In this document: positions 16,193 to 25,131 of the stretch, piece after piece
Position numbering within the stretch: position 1 is the stretch's first letter
Layout: each line of letters opens with the position of its first letter
NCBI GenBank assembly: GCA_964485395.1
Contig: CAZAJF010000014.1
Location: 25,879 to 89,878, forward strand
Direction of reading: 5' to 3'
Source of the DNA: JANNSO01 sp964485395
Lineage (GTDB): Bacteria > Spirochaetota > Spirochaetia > Treponematales > UBA12059
Length of the DNA stretch: 64,000 nucleotides
The notes under the pieces: generated by a model
What the model saw: the letters and a program-made list of their open reading frames with translations, nothing else
Told to the model about the DNA's origin: nothing
Database searches by the model: none
Position numbers and translations under genes: made by a program

Positions 16193-17980
16193 TTAGTTCT
16201 TATCCACAGCGCCGAACTTGCATACCTTGAAGCACTCGCCGCACTTGATACACTTCGACGAATCGATGGTGTACTTGTCGACCTTGCTGCCGGGAATACA
16301 GTTGACGGGACACTTGCGGGCACAGAGGCCGCAACCGATGCACTTGTCCTTGTTTACCGAGAATACGACGAGGCTCTTGCACTTGCCGGAGCGGCATTTG
16401 TGGTCCTTGATGTGCTCGAGATACACGTCGCGGAAGTGCTTGATGGTCGACAGCGTCGGATTTGGCGCGGATTGCCCGAGACCGCAGAGAGCGGCGCGCT
16501 TCATGGCGGAGCCGATTTTCTGAAGCTTCTCGAGGTCGTCTTCCGTGCCGACGCCCTGGGTTATCTTGTCCAGGATGTCATGCATCTGGGCGGTACCGAT
16601 TCGGCAGGGCGAGCATTTACCGCAGGATTCGTCCACGCAGAATTCCATGTAGAACCTGGAAACGTCCACGACGCAATCGTCTTCGTCCATAACGATAAGA
16701 CCACCGGAACCCATCATGGAGCCGAGCTTCGTAAGGCTCTCGTAATCTATGGGGGTATCGAGGTTCTCGGCGGTGATGATGCCGCCCGACGGTCCGCCGG
16801 TCTGGGCGCCGATGAACTTCTTGCCGCTCTTTATGCCGCCGCCGATATCGTAGATGATGTCGCGCAGGGTTGTTCCCATGGGAACTTCGACCAGCCCGGA
16901 ATTCTTGATCTTGCCGGTAAGCGCGAACACCTTGGTTCCCTTGGAGGTTTCGGTTCCGATCTTCGCGAACCAGGCGCCGCCTTTGGTAAGGATAACGGGA
17001 ACGCTTGCCCAGGTTTCAACGTTGTTGATTACGGTCGGTTTTCCCCAGAGGCCTTTGATGGCCGGGAAGGGAGGACGGGGCATAGGCATACCGCGGTTGC
17101 CTTCCACCGACTGCAGGAGCGCCGTTTCCTCGCCGCAGACGAAAGCGCCTGCGCCTAAGCGAATCTCGATGTCGAAGCTAAAGTCCGATCCCAGGATTTT
17201 GTCGCCGAGGAGGCCGTATTCGCGTGCCTGCTTGAGCGCTATCTTGAGGCGCTCGATTGCCAGAGGATATTCCGCGCGGATGTAGACGAAGCCTTTGGTC
17301 GCACCGATGGTGTATCCGCAGATAGCCATGGCTTCGATTACCGAGTGGGGGTCGCCTTCAACCGTGGAGCGATCCATATATGCTCCCGGATCGCCTTCGT
17401 CGGCATTGCACACCACGTATTTCTGATCAGATACCGGGCCGCGGGAGAATTCCCACTTGCGCCAGGTCGGGAAACCCGCGCCGCCGCGCCCGCGAAGGCC
17501 GGAAATCTTGAGCTCGTTGATCACGTCTTCGGGTTTCATTTCGAATACGGCTTTTTCGAGACCGGCATAGCCGTCGCGCGCGATGTATTCGTCGATGTTT
17601 TCCGGATTGATGATACCGCAGTTGCGGAGGACGATTCGGTACTGCTTCTGGTAGAAACCGATGTCTTCCACCTTGAGGCGGTCTTTCTGGGTATCGTCCG
17701 TGTACAGGAGGCGTTTTACCTCGCGACCCTTGATTATCTGCTCGGAAATTATTTCCTTGGCATCCTCGGGTTTTACTTCCACGTAGAATGATTCGGCGGG
17801 CAGGACTTTTACGATGGGACCCTTCTCGCAGAAACCGAAACAGCCGGTCTTGACTATCTGGACATCATTGCTGACGCCTTGCGCTTCGGCTTGCGCGTGA
17901 AGCTCTTTGAATATGCCGTCGGCTTTGCTGGACTCGCAGCCCGTGCCGCCGCATACCAGAATGAATTGCTTATACGCCAT
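16193..17980 (-). CDS. hydB: NuoF-like flavin subunit of the [FeFe] hydrogenase
   Basis: The 595-residue subunit has an N-terminal thioredoxin-like [2Fe-2S] domain (VCGGTGCESS), an NADH/FMN-binding NuoF core (GLRGRGGAGFPTWRKWEF, GAFVCGEETALLQS), the NuoF [4Fe-4S] motif DESCGKCSPCRIG, and a C-terminal 2x[4Fe-4S] ferredoxin (CIGCGLCARKCP, CIKCGECFKVC). This is the diaphorase subunit that passes electrons between NAD(H) and HydA. The start at 17980 has GGAGG 9 nt upstream and gives the normal N-terminus; a longer open frame into hydD is spurious. It is 14 nt upstream of hydA. Confidence 0.95.
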   Translation of the reverse strand: MAYKQFILVCGGTGCESSKADGIFKELHAQAEAQGVSNDVQIVKTGCFGFCEKGPIVKVLPAESFYVEVKPEDAKEIISEQIIKGREVKRLLYTDDTQKDRLKVEDIGFYQKQYRIVLRNCGIINPENIDEYIARDGYAGLEKAVFEMKPEDVINELKISGLRGRGGAGFPTWRKWEFSRGPVSDQKYVVCNADEGDPGAYMDRSTVEGDPHSVIEAMAICGYTIGATKGFVYIRAEYPLAIERLKIALKQAREYGLLGDKILGSDFSFDIEIRLGAGAFVCGEETALLQSVEGNRGMPMPRPPFPAIKGLWGKPTVINNVETWASVPVILTKGGAWFAKIGTETSKGTKVFALTGKIKNSGLVEVPMGTTLRDIIYDIGGGIKSGKKFIGAQTGGPSGGIITAENLDTPIDYESLTKLGSMMGSGGLIVMDEDDCVVDVSRFYMEFCVDESCGKCSPCRIGTAQMHDILDKITQGVGTEDDLEKLQKIGSAMKRAALCGLGQSAPNPTLSTIKHFRDVYLEHIKDHKCRSGKCKSLVVFSVNKDKCIGCGLCARKCPVNCIPGSKVDKYTIDSSKCIKCGECFKVCKFGAVDKN

Positions 17981-17997
17981 GGTATGGAGCCTCCGAA

Positions 17998-18393
17998 TTA
18001 TTTCTTGACGATATCGACCGCGGGGCGGTCGTATATATAACCGTTGACAAGTTTCCTGTCCACGATATGCTTGCGAACGATATCGGCGGCAACCGCCGCG
18101 TCTACCCTGCCGTAAATGGTCGCGGGCATGCCCGGTACGATTACTTCTACGGTGGGTTCCACGTGGCAAAGTCCCATGCAGCCTGTCTGGCGGATGATGA
18201 CGTTTGCGGTCACGTTATGCGCGTCCACGGCCTTGACGATTGCGTCAAAAGCGACTTTTGCGCCGGCAGCGATACCGCAGGTACCCATACCCACGATAAC
18301 CTGTATTTCTTTTCCTTCCACCTCGCGGCGGGTCATATCGCCCTTTTTCTCCTCGCGGAGCTTGCGGAGCTGGTCCAAGGTCATCTTAGCCAT
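17998..18393 (-). CDS. Thioredoxin-like [2Fe-2S] ferredoxin of the hydrogenase operon
   Basis: The 131-residue protein has a charged N-terminal helix, then GMGTCGIAAGAKVAFDA and QTGCMGLCHVEP, the layout of a thioredoxin-fold [2Fe-2S] domain related to NuoE. Only three cysteines are present in the whole protein, whereas NuoE-type clusters use four. GMGTCGIAAGA-type versions are, as I recall, usual for the small ferredoxin (HydD-like) that accompanies hydB in fermentative bacteria. It lies 17 nt upstream of hydB with its own GGAGG site and probably assists electron transfer or assembly. Confidence 0.85.
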   Translation of the reverse strand: MAKMTLDQLRKLREEKKGDMTRREVEGKEIQVIVGMGTCGIAAGAKVAFDAIVKAVDAHNVTANVIIRQTGCMGLCHVEPTVEVIVPGMPATIYGRVDAAVAADIVRKHIVDRKLVNGYIYDRPAVDIVKK

Positions 18394-18468
18394 AGTATAC
18401 TATCTCCTCCTGGAAAACATTTCATGACAATTTCAATCGCGGTTTACCCGCAGCTAAAATTCCGTTTT

Positions 18469-19032
18469 CTACGCGCCGTATTCCTGCGAATCGTCGCTCT
18501 CCTGCGATACGAGAAACTCCCTCGCCAGCAACAGTGCGCCGGCATCGGTCAATTCACCGACGGCATCCACGAGCTCGGAACGGGTAATCCCGTAGGAAAC
18601 TCCCCGAGCCTTGTCTCGCCGCTCTATCGCAAGATCGTAATCACCGTCAAAGCACATAATGGACAGAAACAATCCCGGCAGATCCCCCAAGGGCGGCGTG
18701 TCGATATTATCCAGCGGAAAACCGAATTTGAACCTCGTCCCCACCCCGAGAGCGGAAACCAGTTCGTGCCATCCGCCGGCTTGATCAAGCGCTTGGATTA
18801 AAAACGGTATCCCAAGCCCGACTTTTCGCCTGGCATGCTTGATGCCATCGGTAAAAAAAGGATCCCGAACGCGCGCAAGCGTAGCCTCGTCCATCCCTTT
18901 GCCGTTATCGTCTATTTCGATTTCCAGCTGTCCATTATCTTCCACTACACGCACCGTAATTCGATTCGCGCCGGCCTCTACCGAATTCTGGGTAAGGTCG
19001 AGCAGGAAATCGCATACGGTACAATGCACCAA
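18469..19032 (-). CDS. Stand-alone GHKL ATP-binding protein in the hyd operon
   Basis: The 187-residue protein is a histidine-kinase-type ATPase domain with an N box (DLTQNSVEAGAN), G1 (IDDNGKGMD) and G2 (KVGLGIPFLIQ). There is no sensor or dimerisation domain and no H box. Start options are the TTG at 19032 or the GTG at 19029; AAGG of the hydC end gives better spacing (8 nt) to the GTG. Genes of this type recur between hydC and hydB in fermentative bacteria. A role as serine kinase or anti-factor controlling the hydrogenase is possible but unproven. A second stand-alone GHKL protein lies at 41210 next to the other hydrogenase homologue. Confidence 0.82.
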   Translation of the reverse strand: MVHCTVCDFLLDLTQNSVEAGANRITVRVVEDNGQLEIEIDDNGKGMDEATLARVRDPFFTDGIKHARRKVGLGIPFLIQALDQAGGWHELVSALGVGTRFKFGFPLDNIDTPPLGDLPGLFLSIMCFDGDYDLAIERRDKARGVSYGITRSELVDAVGELTDAGALLLAREFLVSQESDDSQEYGA

Positions 19033-19033
19033 A

Positions 19034-19513
19034 TCAACCTTGTTTCTGGTACTTCGCGATTATTTCGGCAACCTGCTCTTTAGCGAGCTTACCATAGACT
19101 TCGTCACCTACCATCAAGACAGGGGCAAGTCCACAACAGCCTACGCAGCGCACAGCATCGATGGAGAACATACCATCGGGAGTAACCTCGCTGCCCTTTA
19201 CGCCGAGAATGCCTTCGGCCTCATCAATAAGCTGCTGGCCGCCCTTAAGATAACAGGCAGTACCCATGCAGATGGCGATGCGGTGCTTGCCCGGCTTCGT
19301 CGTCTTGAAGTAGTGATAGAACGTGATGACACCGTAAATCTTGGCAAACGGTATGTTAAGATCCCAGGAAAGACGCTCGGCGGCTTCCCGTGGTATGTAA
19401 GTAAACTCATGCTGGACGCGGTGCAGAATCATTATCAGATTCCCCGGCTTGTCTTTCCATTCTTGCACGAAGTTCTCGAGATCTTTAGAAAACGCAATCT
19501 TACTGACTGCCAT
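19034..19513 (-). CDS. hydC: NuoE-like [2Fe-2S] subunit of the [FeFe] hydrogenase
   Basis: The 159-residue protein matches NuoE/HydC: an N-terminal helical part (LIMILHRVQHEFTYIP), then the thioredoxin-fold cluster motif CMGTACYLKGG plus RCVGCCGLAP. This gives the four cysteines in the usual C-x4-C and C-x3-C pattern. It is the first gene of the operon, with GAGGAGG about 6 nt before the ATG. HydC brings electrons to the HydB flavin site. A recognisable promoter lies 47 nt upstream. Confidence 0.94.
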   Translation of the reverse strand: MAVSKIAFSKDLENFVQEWKDKPGNLIMILHRVQHEFTYIPREAAERLSWDLNIPFAKIYGVITFYHYFKTTKPGKHRIAICMGTACYLKGGQQLIDEAEGILGVKGSEVTPDGMFSIDAVRCVGCCGLAPVLMVGDEVYGKLAKEQVAEIIAKYQKQG

Positions 19514-19559
19514 GCGTACCTCCTCATAGATAAAAAAATACCGATATACGAACTACCAG

Positions 19560-19588
19560 ATTGTAGCCCAGCGAAAAAAAAAAGACAA
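19560..19588 (-). promoter_or_regulatory. Promoter of the hydrogenase operon
   Basis: Read on the minus strand, TTGTCT (19588-19583) and TACAAT (19565-19560) are separated by exactly 17 bp, and the spacer starts with a nine-T run. This leaves a leader of about 40 nt before hydC. Confidence 0.65.
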
Positions 19589-19626
19589 GCACAGTGGGGC
19601 GAAAAGAGGCTAAAATTCAACTTAAT

Positions 19627-19660
19627 TTCAACTATTAAAACATTAGTTTTCATAGTTGAA
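19627..19660. promoter_or_regulatory. 34-bp dyad, candidate operator of the hyd operon and/or divergent cyclase
   Basis: Arms TTCAACTATTAAAAC and GTTTTCATAGTTGAA match in 14 of 15 positions around an ATTA centre. A further TTCAACT half-site lies at 19616-19622. The dyad sits about 40 bp upstream of the hyd -35 box and about 100 bp upstream of the cyclase promoter. It does not match the Rex (TTGTGAA) or LexA pattern. A regulator site is inferred; as RNA it could also fold. Confidence 0.55.
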
Positions 19661-19757
19661 TCTCCATACTGGATAAATCAAGTTTTTTAAAAAGAAAAAA
19701 CATATCGTAATCGATAAAATGCTAATACTTTTATATATTTTGTCAAATGAAAGAACG

Positions 19758-19786
19758 TTGTATTTTGGCCTTTTTTCTGTTACTAT
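19758..19786 (+). promoter_or_regulatory. Promoter immediately in front of the second cyclase
   Basis: TTGTAT (19758-19763), a 17-bp spacer, and TACTAT (19781-19786). The ATG at 19794 follows the -10 box by 7 nt and no ribosome binding site is present, suggesting a leaderless mRNA. Confidence 0.55.
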
Positions 19787-19793
19787 TGTGACC

Positions 19794-21341
19794 ATGCTTG
19801 AAAAGTTAATCTTCGATATATTACTTACCGGCGAAGCTTGGTTTTGGCTAAGCCTCCTGATTTCAGGACTGATAATCACCACAATCAGAAAACGCGGAAA
19901 ACACTACGCTCCCTTACTTGCGTTTTGCACACTTATTCTCGTAATCAGGGCCATGCCGCTCTTTACGCCCCTTATCCCAGAAGCCGCCCGCGCGGCCATC
20001 GCAGGTTTTACCCAATCCAAACTCTTTCTGTTATTTACTCTTTCAAGCATGATTACCCTGCTATCGTGGAGCGCCTACATCAATTGCGACGAACGACTTC
20101 CCCGCTGGTGGCTTGTTTGCATGCTAGGCATCAATCTTTCCATCGCCGCAGGTTCCGCCGCTATCTTCGCATTGGCCGTCCCGCTTCCCGCAATCGCTAT
20201 CCAGGCAGGACTCCTCCTGCAATGCATTACGGTGGTTTCCATCCCGGTCATGCTCATCATTCTAACCCGCCCGATACGCGGCAATTGGTTTTTGATAGCC
20301 AGCAGCTTCCTGCTCACGGCCATCGGCACCATGAACCTGATTTCGGGAATAGTTCAAATACCCGCCCAATTTCATATCTTAGTCGCCCTCCTCGAGCATA
20401 TCGCGCTTTCGCTCGCGGCGTTCTTCCCGGTAATCGTATCCCTGCTGGAACTGGCCATCCATTCCCGCGAGGACACCGTCATAGACGATTACGTGACCAA
20501 TATGAAGAACTCGGTACGGCGGTTCATCCCCGATGAATTCCTTCATCATCTGTCCCGCGAGTCATTCACCGAACTTCAGCTCGGCGATCACATAAAAAAA
20601 GACATGACGATTTTCTTTTCGGACATCCGCGCTTTCACGGAACTGTCGGAACAGTTGACGCCCGAAGAAAGCTTCATGTTCATCAATTCCTACCTCTCGC
20701 GCATGGTACCGCTTATCAACTCGAACAAGGGTTTCGTGGACAAGTACATGGGAGACGGCATCATGGCCCTGTTCGCCGAAAACGGCGGGGCCGACGATGC
20801 CGTTACGGCCGCGGTGGAGATGCAAACGAAGATCAGCGAGTACAACGGTCACCGGGCAAAAATGGGATACCGCGCCATCGGGCTCGGCGTTGGCATCCAC
20901 ACCGGCACGCTCATGCTGGGCATCGTAGGCATACCGGACCGCATGGAAGGCACGGTTATTTCCGATTCGGTAAATTTATCTTCACGCCTACAGAGCATCG
21001 CGAAGGCTTTCAACCTCGCCATCGTGATCAGCGAGGCTACGTTCATGAACCTGTCCGATCCGGGCAAATATAAATACCGGTTCATCGGGAAGGTACGGGT
21101 AAAGGGGAAGGACGCCCCGGTATCGGTCTTTGAGATTTTCAACGGCCTGCCTCAAGAACTGTTCGACCGCAAGATGCGCTCGAATACTTTTTTCGAGCAG
21201 GGCATGCTGGCCTATTATCAAAAGGATTTTTCGGAAGGCCTCTTCTACTTCAAGCGCGCACTCGAATCCGTGCCCGAGGACGGGGCAGCCCGCTTCTACC
21301 TCGAAACCTGCCTGCGAAAAACGATAATAATAAAAGAATAA
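19794..21341 (+). CDS. Membrane-bound adenylate cyclase (class III) with C-terminal helical repeat
   Basis: From the ATG at 19794 the protein has 515 residues; an in-frame ATG at 19719 would add 25 residues but lies upstream of a good promoter. Six or so hydrophobic segments occupy the first 240 residues. The cyclase domain has FFSDIRAFTELSE (metal Asp), VDKYMGDGIMALF (adenine-reading Lys and second metal Asp) and ISDSVNLSSRLQS (Asp, transition-state Asn and Arg). It therefore looks like a canonical adenylate cyclase. The last about 60 residues (FFEQGMLAYYQKDFSEGLFY) resemble a TPR pair. It is divergent from the hydrogenase operon and shares its upstream region. Confidence 0.88.
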   Translation: MLEKLIFDILLTGEAWFWLSLLISGLIITTIRKRGKHYAPLLAFCTLILVIRAMPLFTPLIPEAARAAIAGFTQSKLFLLFTLSSMITLLSWSAYINCDERLPRWWLVCMLGINLSIAAGSAAIFALAVPLPAIAIQAGLLLQCITVVSIPVMLIILTRPIRGNWFLIASSFLLTAIGTMNLISGIVQIPAQFHILVALLEHIALSLAAFFPVIVSLLELAIHSREDTVIDDYVTNMKNSVRRFIPDEFLHHLSRESFTELQLGDHIKKDMTIFFSDIRAFTELSEQLTPEESFMFINSYLSRMVPLINSNKGFVDKYMGDGIMALFAENGGADDAVTAAVEMQTKISEYNGHRAKMGYRAIGLGVGIHTGTLMLGIVGIPDRMEGTVISDSVNLSSRLQSIAKAFNLAIVISEATFMNLSDPGKYKYRFIGKVRVKGKDAPVSVFEIFNGLPQELFDRKMRSNTFFEQGMLAYYQKDFSEGLFYFKRALESVPEDGAARFYLETCLRKTIIIKE

Positions 21342-21438
21342 CAATAGCCTTTCGGCCTTCCCCCACTCGCCGTATTGGTTCGTCGCACGCAATACCCATT
21401 GGCGCGATGCTTACGATACCTTCCTGCACTAAAAAAAA

Positions 21439-21469
21439 GCTTCCGCCCGGCAGCGAGCCGAACGGAAGC
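21439..21469 (-). terminator. Intrinsic terminator of the LPP20-like lipoprotein gene
   Basis: GCTTCCG and CGGAAGC arms; the A-run 21431-21438 gives eight U residues on the minus strand. It lies 26 nt beyond the stop at 21495. Confidence 0.85.
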
Positions 21470-21494
21470 CTTTGACGGATACGATATAAATCAG

Positions 21495-22964
21495 TTACGG
21501 CAGATTTGCCATTATATCCTTGCCCGCCACATCGCGGCTAACTTGCAGCATCGCGGCGCGACGAGCGGCAGCTTCATCGTTTCCTACTGCGATACTCGTC
21601 TTTTCCGAACTGTACAGAATCATGCCGGTAGCGAAATCGACGCATTTAACGACTAACCTGGCCGTGGCCTTCCACATGCTGCCGTCTTTTTCGGCAGAGT
21701 CGATTTTAGCCGTCCCGTAGATAAACCGCTGAAGGCTGGGTGAATATTGCGTTTTGGCAAGCGACAAAACCTGGGCGTCATTCATGCCCACGATCGCGGC
21801 GCTGTCTATGGGAGCAAGGCCAGCCTTGAATTTTTCTTTCGCAAGCGCTTCGAACAAACCGCCTTGGGCAATATTCGTGGAGGCAGCCTTGCCATCGTCC
21901 GTTAAATCGATGATGGAGACTCCGGTTGGCACCGTCCTGGCCGCAGAGATTATAAGATACTCAAAATCCACGAAACGCCTGGATAAGTCCTCAAAAAGCG
22001 CATCGGAATAGGCAACGAATTTTGAGGGGAGCTGATCGATGAGATCTTTGGTGGAATTCAAATTCAAGGAGACAGTGAGCTTGGCCTTACCGACAAAATC
22101 CGGCGCAGGCGGCGTAAAACTAACGATTCCGTCCTTATCGGTCATGGCACGCTCTGTTTTCGTCACCACACGTCCGCTGGACTGCCGTTGATACACGACG
22201 AAAACCTCCGCGCCGGGAATCCCGGGAGCCGCATCTCCTTCTCCGAATACCAACTTGGCTTTGAACGGCTTAGGATATTCCTTGCCCAAATTAACCGACA
22301 GGGGGCTTTCCACGGAAATCAGCCGCAGTTTACCAAGAAGGCTGCGAGCTTTATTGACGTTACGCTCCATTTTTATGTCCGCATTATCGATTCCGGAACC
22401 CGAGGCTGCGATGGCCGCCTGCACATAAAATTTTACTGCATCGAACCAACGGCCTTCGGATGAGGCAGCATCGCCGGAACCTTCAGGTTTGGAAACGGCA
22501 TCTTCCTGTTCTTTGAAGACCGCTGCGATCCGGGCTTTTTCTTTATTCAGATCGGCGGTTTGATAGGAGGCGAGAATGTAGACGGTTATCGAACCGCTGG
22601 GATCTTTAGCCTCATACTTTTCTTTGATCATAAAACCGGATAGCCGTCCGGTTGACTGGGAGCGAACGGTCTGCACTATGTCAGCCTGATATGACTCGAG
22701 CGTAGCCTTTGCGGTTGCCGTCGAGTCGACTGAAATCTTGGCGCCTATGAAATTCATTATCGTTGCGACAAGATTGGCCGTCGCATCATCCGTTGCCTTG
22801 GCGACATTGCCGGCACCGGCGGAAGAATAGCCCACAAAATATGTATTCGTGGCATCGGGAGCAGGCGGATTAAGCGTCCATTCAGGAGCCTTAACAGGCT
22901 TGGGCTGCGAAACACATGAAATAATCGCCAATGAAAAAACCAATATCGATGCCACTTTACGCAT
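21495..22964 (-). CDS. LPP20-like lipoprotein
   Basis: The 489-residue protein starts at the ATG at 22964 (GGAGG 9-10 nt upstream); a longer open frame upstream is not the start. The first 18 residues end in the lipobox AIISC. It then has PEWTLNPPAPDATNTYFVGY, the typical opening of LPP20-type lipoproteins, followed by repeated alpha/beta segments and an immunoglobulin-like part (ERAMTDKDGIVSFTPPAPDF) around residues 280-330. Its role is probably in the cell envelope. It is one of four successive minus-strand lipoprotein genes, and the gene at 23134 has a related start. Confidence 0.78.
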   Translation of the reverse strand: MRKVASILVFSLAIISCVSQPKPVKAPEWTLNPPAPDATNTYFVGYSSAGAGNVAKATDDATANLVATIMNFIGAKISVDSTATAKATLESYQADIVQTVRSQSTGRLSGFMIKEKYEAKDPSGSITVYILASYQTADLNKEKARIAAVFKEQEDAVSKPEGSGDAASSEGRWFDAVKFYVQAAIAASGSGIDNADIKMERNVNKARSLLGKLRLISVESPLSVNLGKEYPKPFKAKLVFGEGDAAPGIPGAEVFVVYQRQSSGRVVTKTERAMTDKDGIVSFTPPAPDFVGKAKLTVSLNLNSTKDLIDQLPSKFVAYSDALFEDLSRRFVDFEYLIISAARTVPTGVSIIDLTDDGKAASTNIAQGGLFEALAKEKFKAGLAPIDSAAIVGMNDAQVLSLAKTQYSPSLQRFIYGTAKIDSAEKDGSMWKATARLVVKCVDFATGMILYSSEKTSIAVGNDEAAARRAAMLQVSRDVAGKDIMANLP

Positions 22965-23090
22965 AAGAATAAACCTCCAAATAATTGATTTATGCAATTC
23001 CTCGAATAACCAGGTACAAGTCCCTTTCAACAAGGCATTCCGAAAGCGAGCCTTTCCGGCCTGCTTTCGCAATCCCCTGATAAATAATCA

Positions 23091-23120
23091 AAAGGCATCC
23101 CTGTTGGGGATGCCTTTTTT
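23091..23120 (-). terminator. Intrinsic terminator after the 219-residue lipoprotein gene
   Basis: AAAGGCATCCC and GGGGATGCCTTT form a strong stem. It is bounded by T-runs readable in either direction and lies 14 nt beyond the stop at 23134. It separates that gene from the next lipoprotein gene downstream. Confidence 0.85.
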
Positions 23121-23133
23121 CAACGACTATAGA

Positions 23134-23793
23134 TCAGAATCCTTCGTAGAAGGCTCCCTGCACAGCATCCATTGCACGCTGTTTTTCGGCAGTCTTCGGC
23201 TCGTTCGCAGCTTCGCCGCTCATTATTTTCTTGAGCTGCTCGTCGAGCACGGTTTTGTCGATGGTATAAAGCTGGATAAGCCTGTACTCATCTTTGTCCC
23301 AGGTTTTCTTTCCATCGGGTTTGTACCAGCGGATCTGAACCCACCAGTCCGCAGCTTTCAGGTAGCCGGAGACTTTGGCTTCGGAAACGCTTTTTACGAC
23401 GCGTTCCATGTATGTCTCTATTTTATCTTTGTCGCCGACTTGAGCGCCGGCAAAAGCGTCTTTTACGCGAATCGACAAAAAGCGAGATACTTCGGTATCC
23501 GCATTCAGCCTCTGCGCAGCCAAATTGACGCCGTCAAGACTCTGTCCGCTTACTTCAACGATGAAAACATACTTGTTCGCATAATCGGGAAGTTTCTCTA
23601 CGGCTTTAGCGCCATTGAGGGAAGCTTCGATCCATGCCGGCGGCGTAACGACTCCGAGAGTAGTTCCCTTATGCTGCAGGATTTCAAAAGGTGCAATCGT
23701 CGGTACGACCGGCGGCGGGGTAGGCTTGCTTACGCATCCTACTACGCTAATGACGGCAAGCGCTACAAGAAGAACTGATAGTAACTTTTTCAC
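23134..23793 (-). CDS. Putative lipoprotein, LPP20-like
   Basis: The 219-residue protein starts at the GTG at 23793, with AAGGAGG 5 nt upstream. The signal peptide ends in VVGCVSK. After a Pro-rich linker it shows TPPAWIEASLNG and a long alpha/beta region with a Trp-rich patch (AADWWVQIRWYKPDG). The PxW opening and size recall LPP20/DUF-type envelope lipoproteins, like its larger neighbour. The function is unknown. Confidence 0.7.
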   Translation of the reverse strand: MKKLLSVLLVALAVISVVGCVSKPTPPPVVPTIAPFEILQHKGTTLGVVTPPAWIEASLNGAKAVEKLPDYANKYVFIVEVSGQSLDGVNLAAQRLNADTEVSRFLSIRVKDAFAGAQVGDKDKIETYMERVVKSVSEAKVSGYLKAADWWVQIRWYKPDGKKTWDKDEYRLIQLYTIDKTVLDEQLKKIMSGEAANEPKTAEKQRAMDAVQGAFYEGF

Positions 23794-23904
23794 AACAACC
23801 TCCTTAAAGGTTAAGCATGTAATTATGGTCCTTTGCATTCAACCAAAGAACCTGTAGAACCAAACATAACGCATTATATTTAAAAATCAAGACAAAAACG
23901 GTAA

Positions 23905-24966
23905 TTACAGACCACTATTGAAAGTAAAAGCCTTTCCTCGGCTGAATACCAGCCTGATGTCATTCAAGCCGGCCCTCTCGGCGGCATCGTAAATCGCGTC
24001 TTCGATCTTATCTTTGGACTTGAACGAAAAAACATAGAGGACCGTGCTGGCGGGTGAATAGCTGCTCTGTTCGACAACGCGGACGTTTTTTGCCAACGCC
24101 CTGCGCAGTGCGCTTATAGCTCGGGAATCGGGAGTGTTCTGGATCGTTATCTCGTAGCGAACGCCTTGGGATAAAGAGTTCTTAACCAGCATCTTGGATT
24201 GCTCGACCATTTTAGGCATCGAGTTCCATACGGACCCCAGCGTGGCGGCAATCACGGCGCTGTTCGCCGTACCGTCCACGGAACGCACCGCGGGACTGGA
24301 AAAAGCCACGGACCCGAGCAACTGGGACGTGGATGTGTCGAAAAGCTTCATCGATCCTTGCACGCTCGCCTGATAGATTCCGTTTTTTTGCTCTATCGTA
24401 GGCTTGAATGATACTTCCACATAGATATCTGCATTGAATTTCTGCGCGATATACTGGATAAGGTCGATTGAACCGCCAGTCTCCGCCTGATATGCGGTCA
24501 TCTGGTCTTTCTTGTTTTTCTCTATCTGCTCGGTATCGACGACCGTGAGTCCCAGTTTCTCGATTAGATAGCGATTAGCCTGGGCTACTGCGGATTTGGC
24601 GACGGGAGCCTCGATACCCGCTTTTTCGTCGTAATAAACCATGTACTGAAGCTTCGCTAAATAATTCGTAAGAAATGCTTCTTCTTCGGGGGTAAGCACT
24701 CCCGGTACGGCGGGGGCTACGTCGTTGGTGCTGGCGGTCGCGGCCGGCGGAGTCGTACTGGCGGCAGCGGTACCGGTAGAGGCGGGGGAAGTGGTAGCGG
24801 GGGCTGTAGGCACGCCGGTGACCAATTCCTTTGCCCTGTCTTTACTTGCGGTATCGGCAGGCGTTTGTTGCCCGGAAGCCGTCTGCGGAGGAACAGGAGC
24901 TGGGGAACTTACGCAACTGGCCATGAAAACCACGATAATCGCGATAAAAACAAAATACTTCTTCAT
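23905..24966 (-). CDS. Putative lipoprotein with low-complexity Pro/Thr/Ala linker
   Basis: The 353-residue protein has a signal peptide with lipobox FMASC, then about 60 residues rich in Ala, Thr, Pro and Ser, a likely flexible tether. The folded part begins near LTPEEEAFLTNYLAKLQYMV and includes FNADIYVEVSFKP and SMKLFDTSTSQLLGSVAF. This alternation resembles CsgG/FlgT- or DUF6175-like envelope proteins, though I cannot name a family with certainty. AAGGAAGG precedes the ATG. It is cotranscribed or adjacent in orientation to the other lipoprotein genes but has 111-165 nt gaps on each side. Confidence 0.7.
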   Translation of the reverse strand: MKKYFVFIAIIVVFMASCVSSPAPVPPQTASGQQTPADTASKDRAKELVTGVPTAPATTSPASTGTAAASTTPPAATASTNDVAPAVPGVLTPEEEAFLTNYLAKLQYMVYYDEKAGIEAPVAKSAVAQANRYLIEKLGLTVVDTEQIEKNKKDQMTAYQAETGGSIDLIQYIAQKFNADIYVEVSFKPTIEQKNGIYQASVQGSMKLFDTSTSQLLGSVAFSSPAVRSVDGTANSAVIAATLGSVWNSMPKMVEQSKMLVKNSLSQGVRYEITIQNTPDSRAISALRRALAKNVRVVEQSSYSPASTVLYVFSFKSKDKIEDAIYDAAERAGLNDIRLVFSRGKAFTFNSGL

Positions 24967-25131
24967 GTATAACCTTCCTTGAACGCCAACCGGGAATTTC
25001 AGTTCTGCGTAACTGCTTGATTAAGCATAGCTCGATTATTTTGCAATTTCAAGGAAAGGAGGAAAATAAATAGATAATTAACCCAAGGGATTCTTGGATA
25101 ACTCAGGGGAGCAAAAGCTGTGTATTTTTCT

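Noticed and set aside
15075..17158. Long plus-strand open frames opposite hydA and hydB
   Set aside because: They mirror the codon structure of the hydrogenase genes and encode no recognisable motif.
19627..19660. Rex-type operator for the hydrogenase operon
   Set aside because: The dyad sequence does not contain the TTGTGAA/TTCACAA core, so the regulator is left unnamed.
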